From assembly GCA_036426205.1 (NCBI GenBank), contig CM071574.1:12666373-12730372 (forward strand): a stretch of 64,000 bases of DNA, read 5' to 3'. Numbering within the stretch: the first letter of the stretch is position 1; every line of letters starts with the position of its first letter. Shown here piece after piece: positions 24,242 to 36,119 of the stretch. The notes beneath the pieces are model-generated. The model did no database searches, was not told the DNA's origin, and saw only the letters and a program-made list of their open reading frames with translations. The stretch comes from Ascaphus truei (Eukaryota > Chordata > Amphibia > Anura > Ascaphidae). The translations under genes and the position numbers were made by a program.

Positions 24242-24576
24242 AAGAGGTGTGCGAAACGGTCACAATTGTAAGCGTTTTATTCCAAATTTGATTCTCGGTG
24301 AAAATGTTTTACCAAGGCTCAAAAACCTAATAAAGTCACCAAATTAGTGCCTTTTCAACAGAATATATCGCCAGACAGTGAGCGATTGATGGTGTGTGTA
24401 CTCAATAGTCCCAGCATCAAGCGAATCAAGCAATTTGAGCGAATTTAACAAATTAGCATATTAAAAATAATTGCAATTTACATTGACTTAATGCTTGGCA
24501 AATAGTTGGACAGTTGGTGTCAGGGGCAGCTATTTTGCCGGATTTGCGACTTAATGCGCAGATGTGAGAATATCTA
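24242..24576. mobile_element. Decayed hAT-like MITE (AGAGATG family)
   Basis: The left end AAGAGGTGTGCGAAAC aligns with TAGAGATGTGTGAAA of the element at 11773. Internal ATATATCGCCAGACAGTGAG and GATTTGCGACTTAATGC match that element's ATATTGCCAGACAGGGC and GATTTGCGACCTCATGC. The right end is degraded and no target duplication could be read, so the coordinates are approximate. Confidence 0.6.
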
Positions 24577-24668
24577 TTTATATCACTTCTGTTTTGCAGC
24601 ATTTGCATATATCTTTCAAAAACTTTAGTACAGGCGGCGCTACAGTATGTATAAAGCTTCGCTATAAG

Positions 24669-25003
24669 TACAGGCATACCCCGCATTAACGTACTCAATG
24701 GGACCGGAGCATGTATGTAAAGCGAAAATGTACTTAAAGTGAAGCACTACCTTTTCCCACTTATCGATGCATGTACTGTACTGCAATCGTTATATACGTG
24801 CATAACTGATGTAAATAACGCATTTGTAACAGGCTCTATAGTCTCCCCGCTTGCGCACAGCTTCGGTACAGGTAGGGAGTCGGTATTGCTGTTCAGGACG
24901 TGATGACAGGCGCATGCGTGAGCTGCCGTTTGCCTATTGGGTAATATGTACTTACTCGCGAGTGTACTTAAAGTGAGTGTACTTAAAGCGGGGTATGCCT
25001 GTA
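24669..25003. mobile_element. MITE with TACAGGCATACCCCGC ends
   Basis: Inverted ends TACAGGCATACCCCGCATTA and TTAAAGCGGGGTATGCCTGT(A) delimit a 335-bp element. Subterminal repeats of TGTACTTAAAGTGA occur on both sides (24729-24745 and near 24963-24987). The terminal TA on both sides may be the target duplication. The 91-residue minus-strand frame inside has no recognisable domain. Confidence 0.82.
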
Positions 25004-25674
25004 ATCTTGTTGCAAAATGCACAGAATAGCAAGTTTGATAGAGGAGTGTGTCCCTAGTATCATTATTGTGGTGATCTACAGGTATCTCTATCCTTCATCT
25101 GTGGGTGATTCGAGACTGTGTAAATTGACAAACTACAGTATAATGGAAATTTACTTACTGCCATTTATTTAGATTATCCAAGCGCACATTTTTTTCACCT
25201 GGTCCATCTTTTGTATATTGAAAGATTCATCTCCCCACCTTACAAGCAGTAGGATGCCCATACCTATAGCAGAAATGACCATTGACTTACCTGTAACTAG
25301 ACTGCAGTGGCTGATTTCACAAATTATGGCCATGTTTACTTGCAACATCTATAGAAGCCAAGTTAGGAATATGGATGGTTAATTCAGTTCCATTCTAGGG
25401 TATGGCCTACACTAGGGAGTTCCTGCGACAGACATCTCAGAGATTTAGAGGGGTGTGAGTTTTATAATTGACAGTACACATACAGAATATATGTATTAAA
25501 TAACTTTAAGGGAAAGATTTTACCAATGCACTAGGTTCTAAACCAACAGTGGATTTGTTTATGAACAATATGCTACAGACAAAAATCATGGAAAGTGGTA
25601 GCTTTTATTTGTAGATGTTGAGTATTGAAACTGATATTATTGACATCCAAGTTTTGAAATTACATGCCTAGCTA

Positions 25675-25874
25675 AGGCTGCGCTTATAGTGCCGGCGACA
25701 GCGACGCAACGCCTTGGCAAAAAAATGCATTGCCGCCATTGCGTGCGCTTATAGTAAGCGCAGCGCGACGGAGCGACGGATTGGTCACGATCGCTGGAAG
25801 TCATCTCTATTTGATTTTCCAGTGACCGTCGCCTGACCGTCACGTCACCGTCGCCGGCACTATAAGCGTAGCCT
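25675..25874. mobile_element. Palindromic MITE with AGGCTGCGCTTATAGTG ends
   Basis: Inverted ends AGGCTGCGCTTATAGTGCCG and CGGCACTATAAGCGTAGCCT flank a 200-bp CpG-rich element, with TA on both sides (25673-25674, 25875-25876). A subterminal repeat of GCTTATAGT occurs again at 25748. It belongs with the elements at 10678 and 13687. No protein. Confidence 0.85.
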
Positions 25875-26559
25875 TAGGAGCTATGATTGTATATAAGGAT
25901 TATTTTCTATGTTCTCCATTAATAATATTTTCTATGATCTGTGCTCTGGGTAACTAAAGGAGGTTAATGAAAGGTTGTTTTTTTCTATTGGCTTTATGCT
26001 TACGCGATTTTGTTTTGGGATCTAGAAAAATAGCTATGTTAATCAACAATTGGGTATTATATTCACTGTCTATCATTATGTTCTATGCATAATACAATGT
26101 TGTACGTGTCCCTGACAACGACTGGCGCATGTGCAATTCGCTGTGAGTTACAACTGCGTTCCACCGTGAAATTAGTGACGGAAGTGACCGCTTGGGGAAG
26201 ATATGAACAAAATGGTAATCTTTTGTTTCTAAGCAGTTACCCTATTTTTTGTTACCCAGATATATAAATGTCTGCTTGGTAACCTGTGTGAATAGCTCAG
26301 AGATAGGTATTTTAGAAATTATTATTTTTCTAGTTCCATTTTTTTCATTGCGTCATCACATAAATATCAATGTGTCTGCCGTTGCCTGGGACAATCCCTA
26401 CATAAGGGGTTGGGTATCCCCTTCTATGCAAGCCTGACGAAGGTGACAGAGGCTCAGAAACGTTGCAGGTTACAGTAACCCTATTGAGATGTGAGTTTAG
26501 AGCATTCACCTGAACACAGATTTGAACAGCGGAAAAAGCATGAAAGTTCTTTTTCCTGA

Positions 26560-26830
26560 TACATTTATTTTTTAGCGCCGATCCACTGGATTATGTTTTC
26601 TTCAAATCTACTGCATCAGTTGGGCCAATAGGAAGTCGCAACTTATGACGTTGCAGCTTCCCATTGGCTCATGTGATGCAGGAGATTTAAACCTCCATTT
26701 TGTTTAATCAGGTGGGAAAAGTACTTGCGCTATTTTTCCTGAAAAGTATATCAGGAACCAGGGGGTTTCCAGATCAAAAATGAGTGCGTTGCAGCTGTGG
26801 GGAAAATCGAACAAGGGGAACTGCTGCTTT
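26560..26830. repeat. Probable repeat with internal hairpin
   Basis: Arms CCAATAGGAAGTCGCAAC (about 26614-26631) and GTTGCAGCTTCCCATTGG form an imperfect hairpin around TTATGAC. Upstream at 26431-26470 CCTGACGAAGG and GAAACGTTGCAGG recall a motif seen inside other amphibian palindromic repeats. Boundaries are unresolved. Confidence 0.45.
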
Positions 26831-27330
26831 CACATCCTTTAAAAAAATTATTCAGTAGTTGAATCCATGTAGAAATGCCAAATCTTCTATAGAAATATTC
26901 CCTTCATGAGGTAATCTGTTACTTAATGATATATAAAAATAAAGTAGTAATGTGGGTCTAAGTAAGGGTGGAAGGTCAGCTCCTGATACCTTTTAGAATA
27001 ATAGAGGGATGTCAGGTTTAAGATATACACCACTTCCCATCCACTGTGGGTTAGTGGAGATAAATCTCACATTTCCTGTTGTAACGTAGGCATTCTGTTG
27101 TAAACATCTTTGTCCTTGTTCAGTAGATAATTAGTGTAAATCCTGCAAAATGTGAGGAAGTCACCTTTCTAAATACAGTGCAAGGTTTTCAGGTTAGTTT
27201 CCTTTTTGTCCATGTTCCTGTAGCATTCAATTAAACAAAACTACAAAGAGAAATATGTAAGTAATAATCTATGAAGGACAGGGCATTTCCTGGCCATTAA
27301 GGCCCAGGGTGGAGGAGTTGAACTTTAACT

Positions 27331-27702
27331 TGAAGCATCGATTATACCAAGAGCTGCAGGGCGGCAGCGCTATCCTGTGGCGTCACACTGCGCTGCCGCC
27401 GAGCAGTATCTTGATCAAGGAGCCTCGGCAGTGAAGGAGACAAGACAGGAGGCAATGATGTGTGGCGTAGGCGTAGCCGTGAGTGGTTCGCCCTCATTGG
27501 CTGAACCGCTCACGTGACGCAACCATCGACTGCTAATAGCAAATGCCTCTGTCTCTTCACCAGTCGTCCGCCCTGCAGCTCCAGGCTTCGCTCACGCCAC
27601 TACAGGTATGTTTACTTTAATTGTACGTATACATTTTTTTTTGAGCAGCACGGCGTCTCGCCATGCAACACCGCCAGCGTTTTTCAGTATAATCACGGCC
27701 TT
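27331..27702. mobile_element. Degraded MITE next to LINE start
   Basis: The right end GTATAATCACGGCCTTA matches the ends of the element at 10678. The left end is only partly preserved as CGATTATAC near 27339. Internal GGCTGAACCGCTCACGTGAC repeats the hairpin arm of the 10678 element. A 210-residue frame (27514-28146) runs from this MITE into the adjacent LINE and is not a gene. Confidence 0.6.
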
Positions 27703-30016
27703 AGACAAGACTTCTCCTGCCACCACTTGTGGCCCCCAACAATCCAAGTCACAACCGTGGTACACACAATTCACCCACTACCCCAAAAGTGCTTGCATTG
27801 CGGAACATTACTGGAGGATCAGGGAGTTGGGGGAAAGAAATTGTCAGATGTTTGTCAGAATGCAGACTTCCTTCACTATAAATTCATGCTCTACTCCTAT
27901 AACATTGCCTTCTCCCTTGCCAAGCAAACCTTATTTTCTAAACTCATACAAACTTTGTCCTTTAACCCATCAATGCCTATTAGCCACCTTCAACCTTCTC
28001 CACCCAACACCTGCACTGCTTCTACCCTCACCGTCTTAGACCTCACCACCTACTTCACAGACAAGATTAAGTCAATCAGACATGACATTTCTTCATGTCA
28101 AGCTCCACCTACTTCCCCATCCACACCTAAATCCACTCTCAGCTAATATTTCCCTGTGACCGAGGACAAGGTTTCCATCCATGCTCCTCTCATGATCTAG
28201 CCCTACAATCTGCCACCTTGTTCCTATTTCCTCACATCTCCTCCCCACCCTCTCCAGCACACTAAGCCCACCTTAACTCACCTTTTTAACCTCTATCTCA
28301 CCTCTGGCACTTTCCCATCTTATTTTAAACATGCACACATCATGCCCATTCTATAGAAACCCTCACTTGACCGAACCTCCCTCTCTAACTACTACCCTGT
28401 TTATTTTCTCCCCTTTGCCTGCAAGCTACTTGAGCGACTTGTATACAACCATCTGAAATTTCTTTCCCCCAACTCCCTGGTCGACTCTTTGCAATCTGGT
28501 TTCCGTCCTCTACACTCTATTGAAACAATACTAACAAAACTAACTAACATTAACTAACTAAAACTACTGCAGCTAAATCTAAGGGTTACTTCTCCCTATT
28601 AATTCTTCTGGATCTCTCTGCTGCCTTTGACACTGTTGAACACACCCTTCTCGAGCATTTTATACTCCACTAGCCTCTGTGACACAGTCTTCTCCTGGTG
28701 CACATCCTACCTTTCCAATTGCTCTTTCAGTGTTTCCTACTTTGGTGTCTCCTCATCTTCACTCCATCTTTCTGTTGAGGTCCCACAATGCCCTGTCCTT
28801 TGCCATCAGCTCTTCTCACACTACACCTCTTCTCTTGGTGAAGTAATACAATCTTTTGGATTTCAGTATTATCTATATGCTGATGACACCCAAATCTATC
28901 TCTCCTCCCCTGACCTCTCCCCTCTCTCCTGTCCCATGTCTCCAACTGTCTCTCTGCAATCTCCTCCTGTATCTCTCACCGCTACCTGAAGCTTAACATG
29001 CTCAAAACAGAACAAAAACTCTTTCCCCCTTTCACTGCCACCGCTACACCCACACTCTCCCTCACTGTCAATAACACCACATTCTCATCAAGACCTCAAG
29101 CCTGCTGTCTAGGGGTCTGCTACGACTGATCTCTCTATTCCTCACATTGAATCCCTCATGAAGTCCTGCCATCTCCACCTTTGAAATATTCTCAAGATAT
29201 GCCCTTTTCTCACTCGTGATGCAACTAAAATTCTAATTCACTCACTCATCTTGTCCCGCCTGGACTATTATATCCTTCTCTTAGTTGCCATTACCTTTGT
29301 CCACCTATCCCAACTCTCATCTTTCTCACTCATGTCTCCAGTTCTGCTGCTTTACTATGCATATGGCTTCCCATATCCTCTAGAATAAAATGTAAAACCC
29401 TAGCTCTGGCCTACAAAGCTCTCAATGATGCTGCCCCCCTTACATCTCAGCCCTCATCCATAAATACATACCTAAACGGCCCCTATGTTCTGCCAACGAC
29501 ATCTGCCTCTTTTCCTACCTTACTACCTCCTTTCATTCCCGCCTACAAGACTTCTCCCGTACTGCCCCCTCCCTCTGGAATTCCCTACCACGTACCATCA
29601 GACTCTCCCCCAGCTTTCAGGTATTTCAAAACTCCCTGAAAACTCAACTTTTCAAGGAAGCTTATTTTCCATACCTTTAACATCCAACTCCCCTCCCCCT
29701 CGAACCCCATTGGGACCAGCTGTGTGGCTTTACCAATCTCCACCCTATGTAACATCCCCCCTGCTCCCAAACCTTAATGGAATCAGCTGTTAGGCTGTGC
29801 CATATTCCAACCTGAGATACACTCCATCCTACAAGGAGCAGCCACTTTACCTTCTTGTTTCAACATTGTTCCTCATCTCCCTTTAGGTTGCAGGACCCTC
29901 ATGACCTCTTTGTATCTGTTTGTGCATGTCCATCCTCATATATATGCATAACTGTATCCCCCACTGACCCGCACGACAGAATATGTTGGTGCTCTACAAA
30001 TAAACAATAATAATAA
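27703..30016 (+). mobile_element. L2-clade LINE, degraded reverse transcriptase
   Basis: Frame-shifted translation gives, in order: an endonuclease-to-RT linker with YFTDKIKSIRHDI (about 28050-28087); [17 protein letters not shown] (about 28610-28655); [11 protein letters not shown] (about 28876-28908), the polymerase palm motif; LSRLDY (about 29252-29269); and LWNSLPRTIRLSP (about 29576-29614). These match L2-type non-LTR retrotransposons. The 3' end reads GAATATGTTGGTGCTCTAC followed by an AATAATAATAA tail. Frameshifts and stops throughout show it is inactive. Its 5' end is truncated. From 28198 on it is repeated at 38701-40505. Confidence 0.85.
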
Positions 30017-33000
30017 CCCACGGAGATTAGTGGCCTGGTAATGCCTTTTCTGAGGGGCTTATTACTTTTATAGGCACATTTTTTTATATATTTTTTATTC
30101 TAATACAAAAATTATCAACAATCCTCCCCCCCTGCCACCCATCCCCCTTATCAGTGTGAGGATGGTAACATATCTTGTAATATGAAGCTGGTAGTGGCAA
30201 TTTTAATACAAATAATTACATGAAATTACCTACAGTATTTGCCACAAATATCAAATAATCAGGATATTGCATTTGTTTTGCTCTGTTTTGTTTCACTGAA
30301 ATCGTGCATGTTATTCCAAACTGTGTATGTTTGACTTTTAGTTTTTTCCTATAATTTTTTCCCCTTAAAATCACAAAGAATAGCAGACAGTAGGATAGTA
30401 CAGTACCTCTTAAACCAAGCGTATTATTTAAGCATCACTGTCTGACTATCTTTTCTCCCATGCAGATACAGTAAGTTGTATGTGGTAAAAATTGTGTTGT
30501 ATGGCATTTTAACAAATAAACAGTAGAATTGGTTTAATCCTGGTATCTAAAATAGAACTTAAGATATCTTTGATGTGGTACAGTATTAAACACAAAGCTA
30601 AAAATTCATGTGTAGTGATAAAACATAAATTAATTTAAAACAATGTGAATTGTCTACTTCTATCTCTCAATGAGGACACCACCATTAGCAAAACTGTGAC
30701 ACACTGTATCTGTATCACCTCCCAACCTCTGATATTACTTTTATTAAACTCATATCCTTCTTAATCCACTCATTGTTATTCTAATCCTCATTAGCATCCT
30801 GTTTAAAGGAGGAGGAAATCAGCAGTTGATTCTTTTTTGGATATATTTTTAGTAGGCAAAATCTCTGTACTTTTTCTTATCTTTTTCTTTAATGTCCCAT
30901 TTCGGATGACCAAACTGAACTAAAGACATTGTGATATTTTTAGTGGGTTAAATCAAGACGATTAGTGCATTTAACAAAAGTCATACAAATGTAATTGTTG
31001 CAGTCTTCTTAGGACACCTTCTACTTTACCTTCTGGATAAAACTGTTGTTGAGCATCCACTTCCATGAGCCAAAGTGCCATCCTTTATTTATTACTTTTG
31101 CTTTCATTGAGAAATAATTGTAATGCCATTATTAGCCGAACTACCAAAGGAGAAACATAAGATAAATACGATGAAGAATTGCAATGTTCCCAGGAAAGAA
31201 TATATTAACTTTTTATACTATATAAAATAAAGTGAAATTACTGCATAATAAAAGCTGTTGAACAAATATGGCCACATTGCCAAGTTGTTGTTTAGGATAT
31301 TTTGTGTCCTTTTACTTGCTTGATCAAAATATTTCTAACAAAGACCGATTGAAGCTGAAAAGACAGACATATTCTCCTCACAATACTTTACACATAAATA
31401 ACTACTTTATCTTTATGTGAAAATGTCTCCTACAAGGTCAAAAACAAGTGTGTATTCACATATACACAATCATCTATAACCCGAGAAATAGTATGTTACT
31501 TTATCAATATCAGATTGGGCAACAGGAAAACAGATTCTCATAAACTGCTTTTGTACAAAAAGGCAAAGGTAGATGGAACAAAAATCATATTACACATTTT
31601 AGTGCCTCCGTACTCAATATTTCCTGGGAGCTTAAAAGAGCAAAGAGTGGCAAAAGCACAGGCTCAGCAGCTTTATATGTGGCTGAATGGTGAAATGTGA
31701 CTATGTGATTTATAATGAGAAAAGGTATCTACAACACACAATTTTCTACCTAGCTGCAAATAATAATTCATAGTGATGTCCCTTCTAGATAAAAGACCTT
31801 TTGTGTGTAAGGCCTATGTGGTAAAATGATCATGATAAATGTCAGACTAGTGCAGGTAACGGCTTTACAAACCATTAAGATTAGCTAGCCCTTTTTTCAA
31901 TGATAACAGTAACCATGCTGTGACTCTATGTGGTAATAATATCTCAGTACTGATAAATGCCACCGTCAGCCAGAGGTGTTTATCATTCCCAGTTCAGAAA
32001 TGCTGACTAAAGTTACCACATGTTGACCGTTTTTCTCCTTTTACAATAGATTAACAGTATAAAGCTACAAAAATATATAAGACGATTCAGTAAACCACTT
32101 TGGTTTAATTTACTAAAGTATTTCAAAGTTGTATCAGCTGGAAATAAGTGGCCTGGGTGTTCCCCAGCCATTGGTTCAACACTGCAGATCTTCAACACTC
32201 ACAATCACAGCTTCAAGGGGAAAAGATAGAGATAAAACAGTAAAAGATGACTTCCTGGGTGCTTAATAAATAAAAAAGCCAAAATAAATCCAACTTCATG
32301 TAAATAATTTATACGTAATATATGTCAAAATATGCACATTAGGTAGGGGGATTCATCAAATCAGTACTGTGGGTTAATGGTTGTGAGCACCACCAAATTA
32401 TTTAGACCGCTAGATATATGCTAAACAAGTTGTACTATAATAAGAGGCTACATTTTACATCTCTTCAGATCAGTTGTAAAGTTGAAGAAAATTTATCAAT
32501 ATCATGCTGAGTATTAGAATGATGTATTTATCAATTGTAAATTCCGATACCTGAAGCATGGTAGGGCTGAGGTAAAGAGGTTTGTTTCAGTCTTGTTGGC
32601 TGTCAAGAAAGAGATACCTTCTAATGGAACAGTAGGAGGATTCTTCAAAGATGAACTATCGTTTCCGACCCCACACGTCTTTTCTTGTGATGGTAGAAAA
32701 AGAAATGCAAATAAAATTAATATTAGGTGCTCTTTTATATCCTGGCCTTAAAATGCAATGATACACTAAAACACACTTAAAACAGATGATTGTTATATGC
32801 ATAACATGCTTTTTAAAAGGTATATCCCTGCGTGTAAACTATTCTGCCAGAGGGGTGATTTTGCATCACATTAAAAAACATTATCAGATTGATATAGTCA
32901 TTGTCACATGCAGAGTCTGGCAGACTCTCAGCACAGTGGATTATTGGAGGCTTGATTTCTTTTGCAAATATGCCAAAATCAAAGGTGTCTTGTTTGACGG

Positions 33001-36000
33001 TTAAATGGCATCACATTTTGCTTTATGGATCCTGTCTGCCTTACACATTCATTAAAGTGGAGTATCTGGCAAACTCTGGCAAGCAATGTATTTTTGGTAC
33101 AGGGAAATGTATGTGCAAGGACAATTGAAGAGCAAACTAGAGAAAGGGATGTTGCTCCTGTATTGGGAGTACAGCCTAATTGCTGCTTTTAATGTCCTAT
33201 TAAGTGACTGAGTAAATTCCAGCTGTGAGCATGTGATAAATCATTTTATGTTCAGTAAGTGGGACTTTCCATGTACAGTGAAAAAAATACCTCACACTAT
33301 GACGATATTGCATATTTTGGAATGTTCTTACCACCAAAGGTCTCATCAGTTTTCTGTAATTACAGAAAATACATGCAGAATTGTTTTAAGGGAGCATCTT
33401 AGTTTTCAGCTCCCCAGACTTAAAAATAAACATGTTAGGTGTTTGCGGAGATTTACAGTCAAAAATGCTTGCTCCCTTTTGTCACAATAGTTCAATATTT
33501 TCGACAATACTTAATTTAATCTGAGGATATATATATAGTTTTGCTAGAGTCAGTTCTGCATCTTTTCTATTCCTGTTATCAGATGGTTCTCTCACAGTAT
33601 AAGGTGATTTTTAGTTGATTGTCTGGTATGCAGTAGTTATAAAGATCAATGAGTGAGTGGATTTCTGGTAGCCTAATACTAAGGGCCATTGAATTTGTTA
33701 GTGCATCATTGTAAGCCCTGGAGCAATACTATGCACACAATGGTTACTTAATGTGGTACAGGTCTAAGGGGCTGATTCTATGAGCCAAGCAGTGAGTCAA
33801 GCCGTCTTTCTGCCAAAATTTCCCATTGAAGTCAATAGGGAATTTCAGTCGCAAATGGCCTATCAATAGAGAGCTAGGTACGCTATTACCTGATTGGCTG
33901 TGGTGCTCTGGTAACGAGGTGGAAGCAGCTGATTGGGGCCAGGCATCCACGTGGAAGTAACAGCTGCCAGGTGAGTGACACAGGCAGGCCGGAAGAGGAT
34001 TCTATAAATAGGTACACTTAGGCAGTAGGTGTACCTTTTACTTGATATTCATGGCATTTCTATATTTAATATACTTATTATTAAACAAAAAAAAAATCTG
34101 TCACAGCACAGCAGTGTGACTTTACCAGAAGGTTATTGTTTTATATTTTTTCTATAATGTAATTGGTGACGTGTTTGTTTAATTACAATTGAGGCTTCTG
34201 GCCGGGAGATGAAGCACAATGACAGTTATGGGTTTGTTATTAAATATCTCTTGGTTGGAAAGCAAAATATGGTGTTTTAATAAATAATATTTTAAGTTTT
34301 TCATTACAGTTGTATAATTACATCTGTTTCTGGTAAGGTATAATTTCTTTTTATGTCATATGATTTTGGTTTAATGAAAAAAAAATGGGCTGTAGCCTTT
34401 CCACCACATTTGAGTGCCTGTATTTCTTTGGGCTTGTTAGTTAGGAAGGGAACTGGTTTTAAATGATCATGGTGGTCGGCTGGTGAGTACTGCAGCCTAT
34501 AGAAAGCATGTGCAGCATCTGTTGTAAGAAAGTTACATTTACAAAAATGACAACACATCTATTTATAAAATACTGTTTAATTGAATACATTCTTAAATAA
34601 GAACAGTATTTGTTTATTTGTGCAATTTTGTTTATATCAAAAAAATAATCAAGATGGTAAGTATTGCACTTACAAAATAGTGAAGAGAAGAGCATTTATC
34701 TAGGGTGAGTGGCTATCTCCGTAGCTCAACCGTCCTTTGGTTTGCACCACGACACACCAATCAGTGCCCGGAATACCCCGAAGATTGCGTCACTGTGGGA
34801 ATTTGTCGACAGGAGATGGAGGCATATGGAAGAGATCTCCTCCGTATTTCTCACAGAAACGACTTCCCTATGCGTTTCGTGATACAAGTCACTTCATGAA
34901 ACCCATACATTACATGATTTTACAAGCTAATGCACTGCCAATATTCAGCCAAGTAACAGCCATTCTGTCACAAGTTAGTAAGGCGCTAAATCCACCCATA
35001 ACCATGTGGTTTATAGTTTGGAACTCACTGCAACATAATAGTGGACTATGACGCAGACCCCACTTATAAAGGCAGGCTACACAAGGACTGTGTCTTGGGC
35101 AAAATCTGTTCAGAAGTACTCACAATCGATGAGGAAGCTAAAAACCAGAAAGATGTTGGTTCCCAGTGGTGTCTCCATAGAGTGACTGTATCTATGTCTT
35201 GTCCAAGAAGGTCAAAAAAGTGAGGGTGACATGACCATAGCTGTCTTGCAGGAGGGTTGAATATGTCCCATATTGTTGTAGTGCCGGATTTGAACAGGCC
35301 TTATTAATGTAGCTTTGGGGAATAGTAATACCAAATAATAGGAAGAGTTAGGTGCGAAAGTGGCGTAAACAGATCTGAAAAACTTATGCAGACCTATTTT
35401 TTCTTAGTGGTGCTATTCCATAGGATACATTATAGAATATATAAAACTTTGGCCAAACCTACAGTGTTAGTAGAGCCCATCAGCCATAGCCCTACTCTCT
35501 CACGCAAAACCAAGGTTTCTTAGAAGCCACAGCAGTGTGGTGTTTTGTGTGACCTTGCTTACAGTACCTTAGAACCACTGTATTAAAGCAGTTGTGTTCA
35601 CCCTTTTCTAATCACGATCTCATTTGACATACCTTTTAGCGGTTATTTTACTGTATGAAAAATATATAACCAGTATTTTTGTATGTTTTTTGAAGAATGG
35701 AAAAGTAAGTCACGGTTTGCAAAGTTTATACTGAAGCATCCATTTATATGTTGACTACTCTATGCATTATAAAAGCACTTTAAATTGTTTAAAACACTTA
35801 GTGTTATCATTTATACAGTTCTAGTTTTGTATGGTACTTTGTGGTACTGTCACTAACTAAGACATTAGATGAATGCATATTCAAATTAGTATAAATGAAG
35901 CATTGTCAACTAATTGGGTTGCTTGTCTCATGTGTTGCAATAATGCTTCGGTTTTACTAATAAGACTTCAATTTACCAATTCTTATATCAGAATCCTCTC

Positions 36001-36013
36001 TTCTGTGTCTCAG
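30017..36013 (+). other. Intron upstream of RhoGAP exon, repeat-poor
   Basis: About 6 kb of mostly unique sequence leads to the exon acceptor. Segments around 31000-31200, 31550-32000 and 32580-33500 look like possible conserved noncoding DNA, with balanced composition and few repeats. No open frame has a recognisable domain. A transposon-like stretch at about 33770-33990 and a repeat related to the 7782 element at 34652-34915 are the exceptions. Confidence 0.5.
34652..34915 (+). repeat. Fragment related to the foldback element at 7782
   Basis: AAGATGGTAAGTATTGCAC followed by TTACAAAATAG matches the inner arm of the foldback element (GGTAAGTATTGCACGTACAAAATAG near 7853-7877). Downstream it contains CTATGCGTTTCGTGATAC near 34868-34885. 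Only one arm is recognised. It recurs in the second duplicate at about 45053-45302. Confidence 0.5.
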
Positions 36014-36119
36014 AAAACCAAGACAACGACCTGCGTGTGAAGGCTGTGAGGAACCTTGTAAAGAAACTGCCACGGTCTAACCATGACACAATGAAAACCT
36101 TGTTTGAACATCTCAGAAA
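36014..36119 (+). CDS. ARHGAP15: Internal exon of a RhoGAP gene, ARHGAP15-like
   Basis: A 106-bp exon lies between an acceptor (pyrimidine-rich CCTCTCTTCTGTGTCTCAG) and a donor (AGAAA|GTAAGT). The frame has two bases of a split codon, 34 whole codons, then two bases of the next. It reads NQDNDLRVKAVRNLVKKLPR followed by SNHDTMKTLFEHLR. This is the RhoGAP segment with the LPxxNxDTMxxLFxHL pattern of the ARHGAP12/15/27 group; the QDN start favours ARHGAP15, judged from memory of the family. The RhoGAP domain promotes GTP hydrolysis by Rac/Rho-type GTPases; ARHGAP15 is known as a Rac-directed GAP. The catalytic arginine finger would lie in an earlier exon outside the window. No neighbouring exon was found. 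Confidence 0.82.

Noticed and set aside
27514..28146. 210-residue plus-strand open frame
   Set aside because: It starts in a MITE and runs into an L2-type LINE. Only the LINE part shows real protein similarity.
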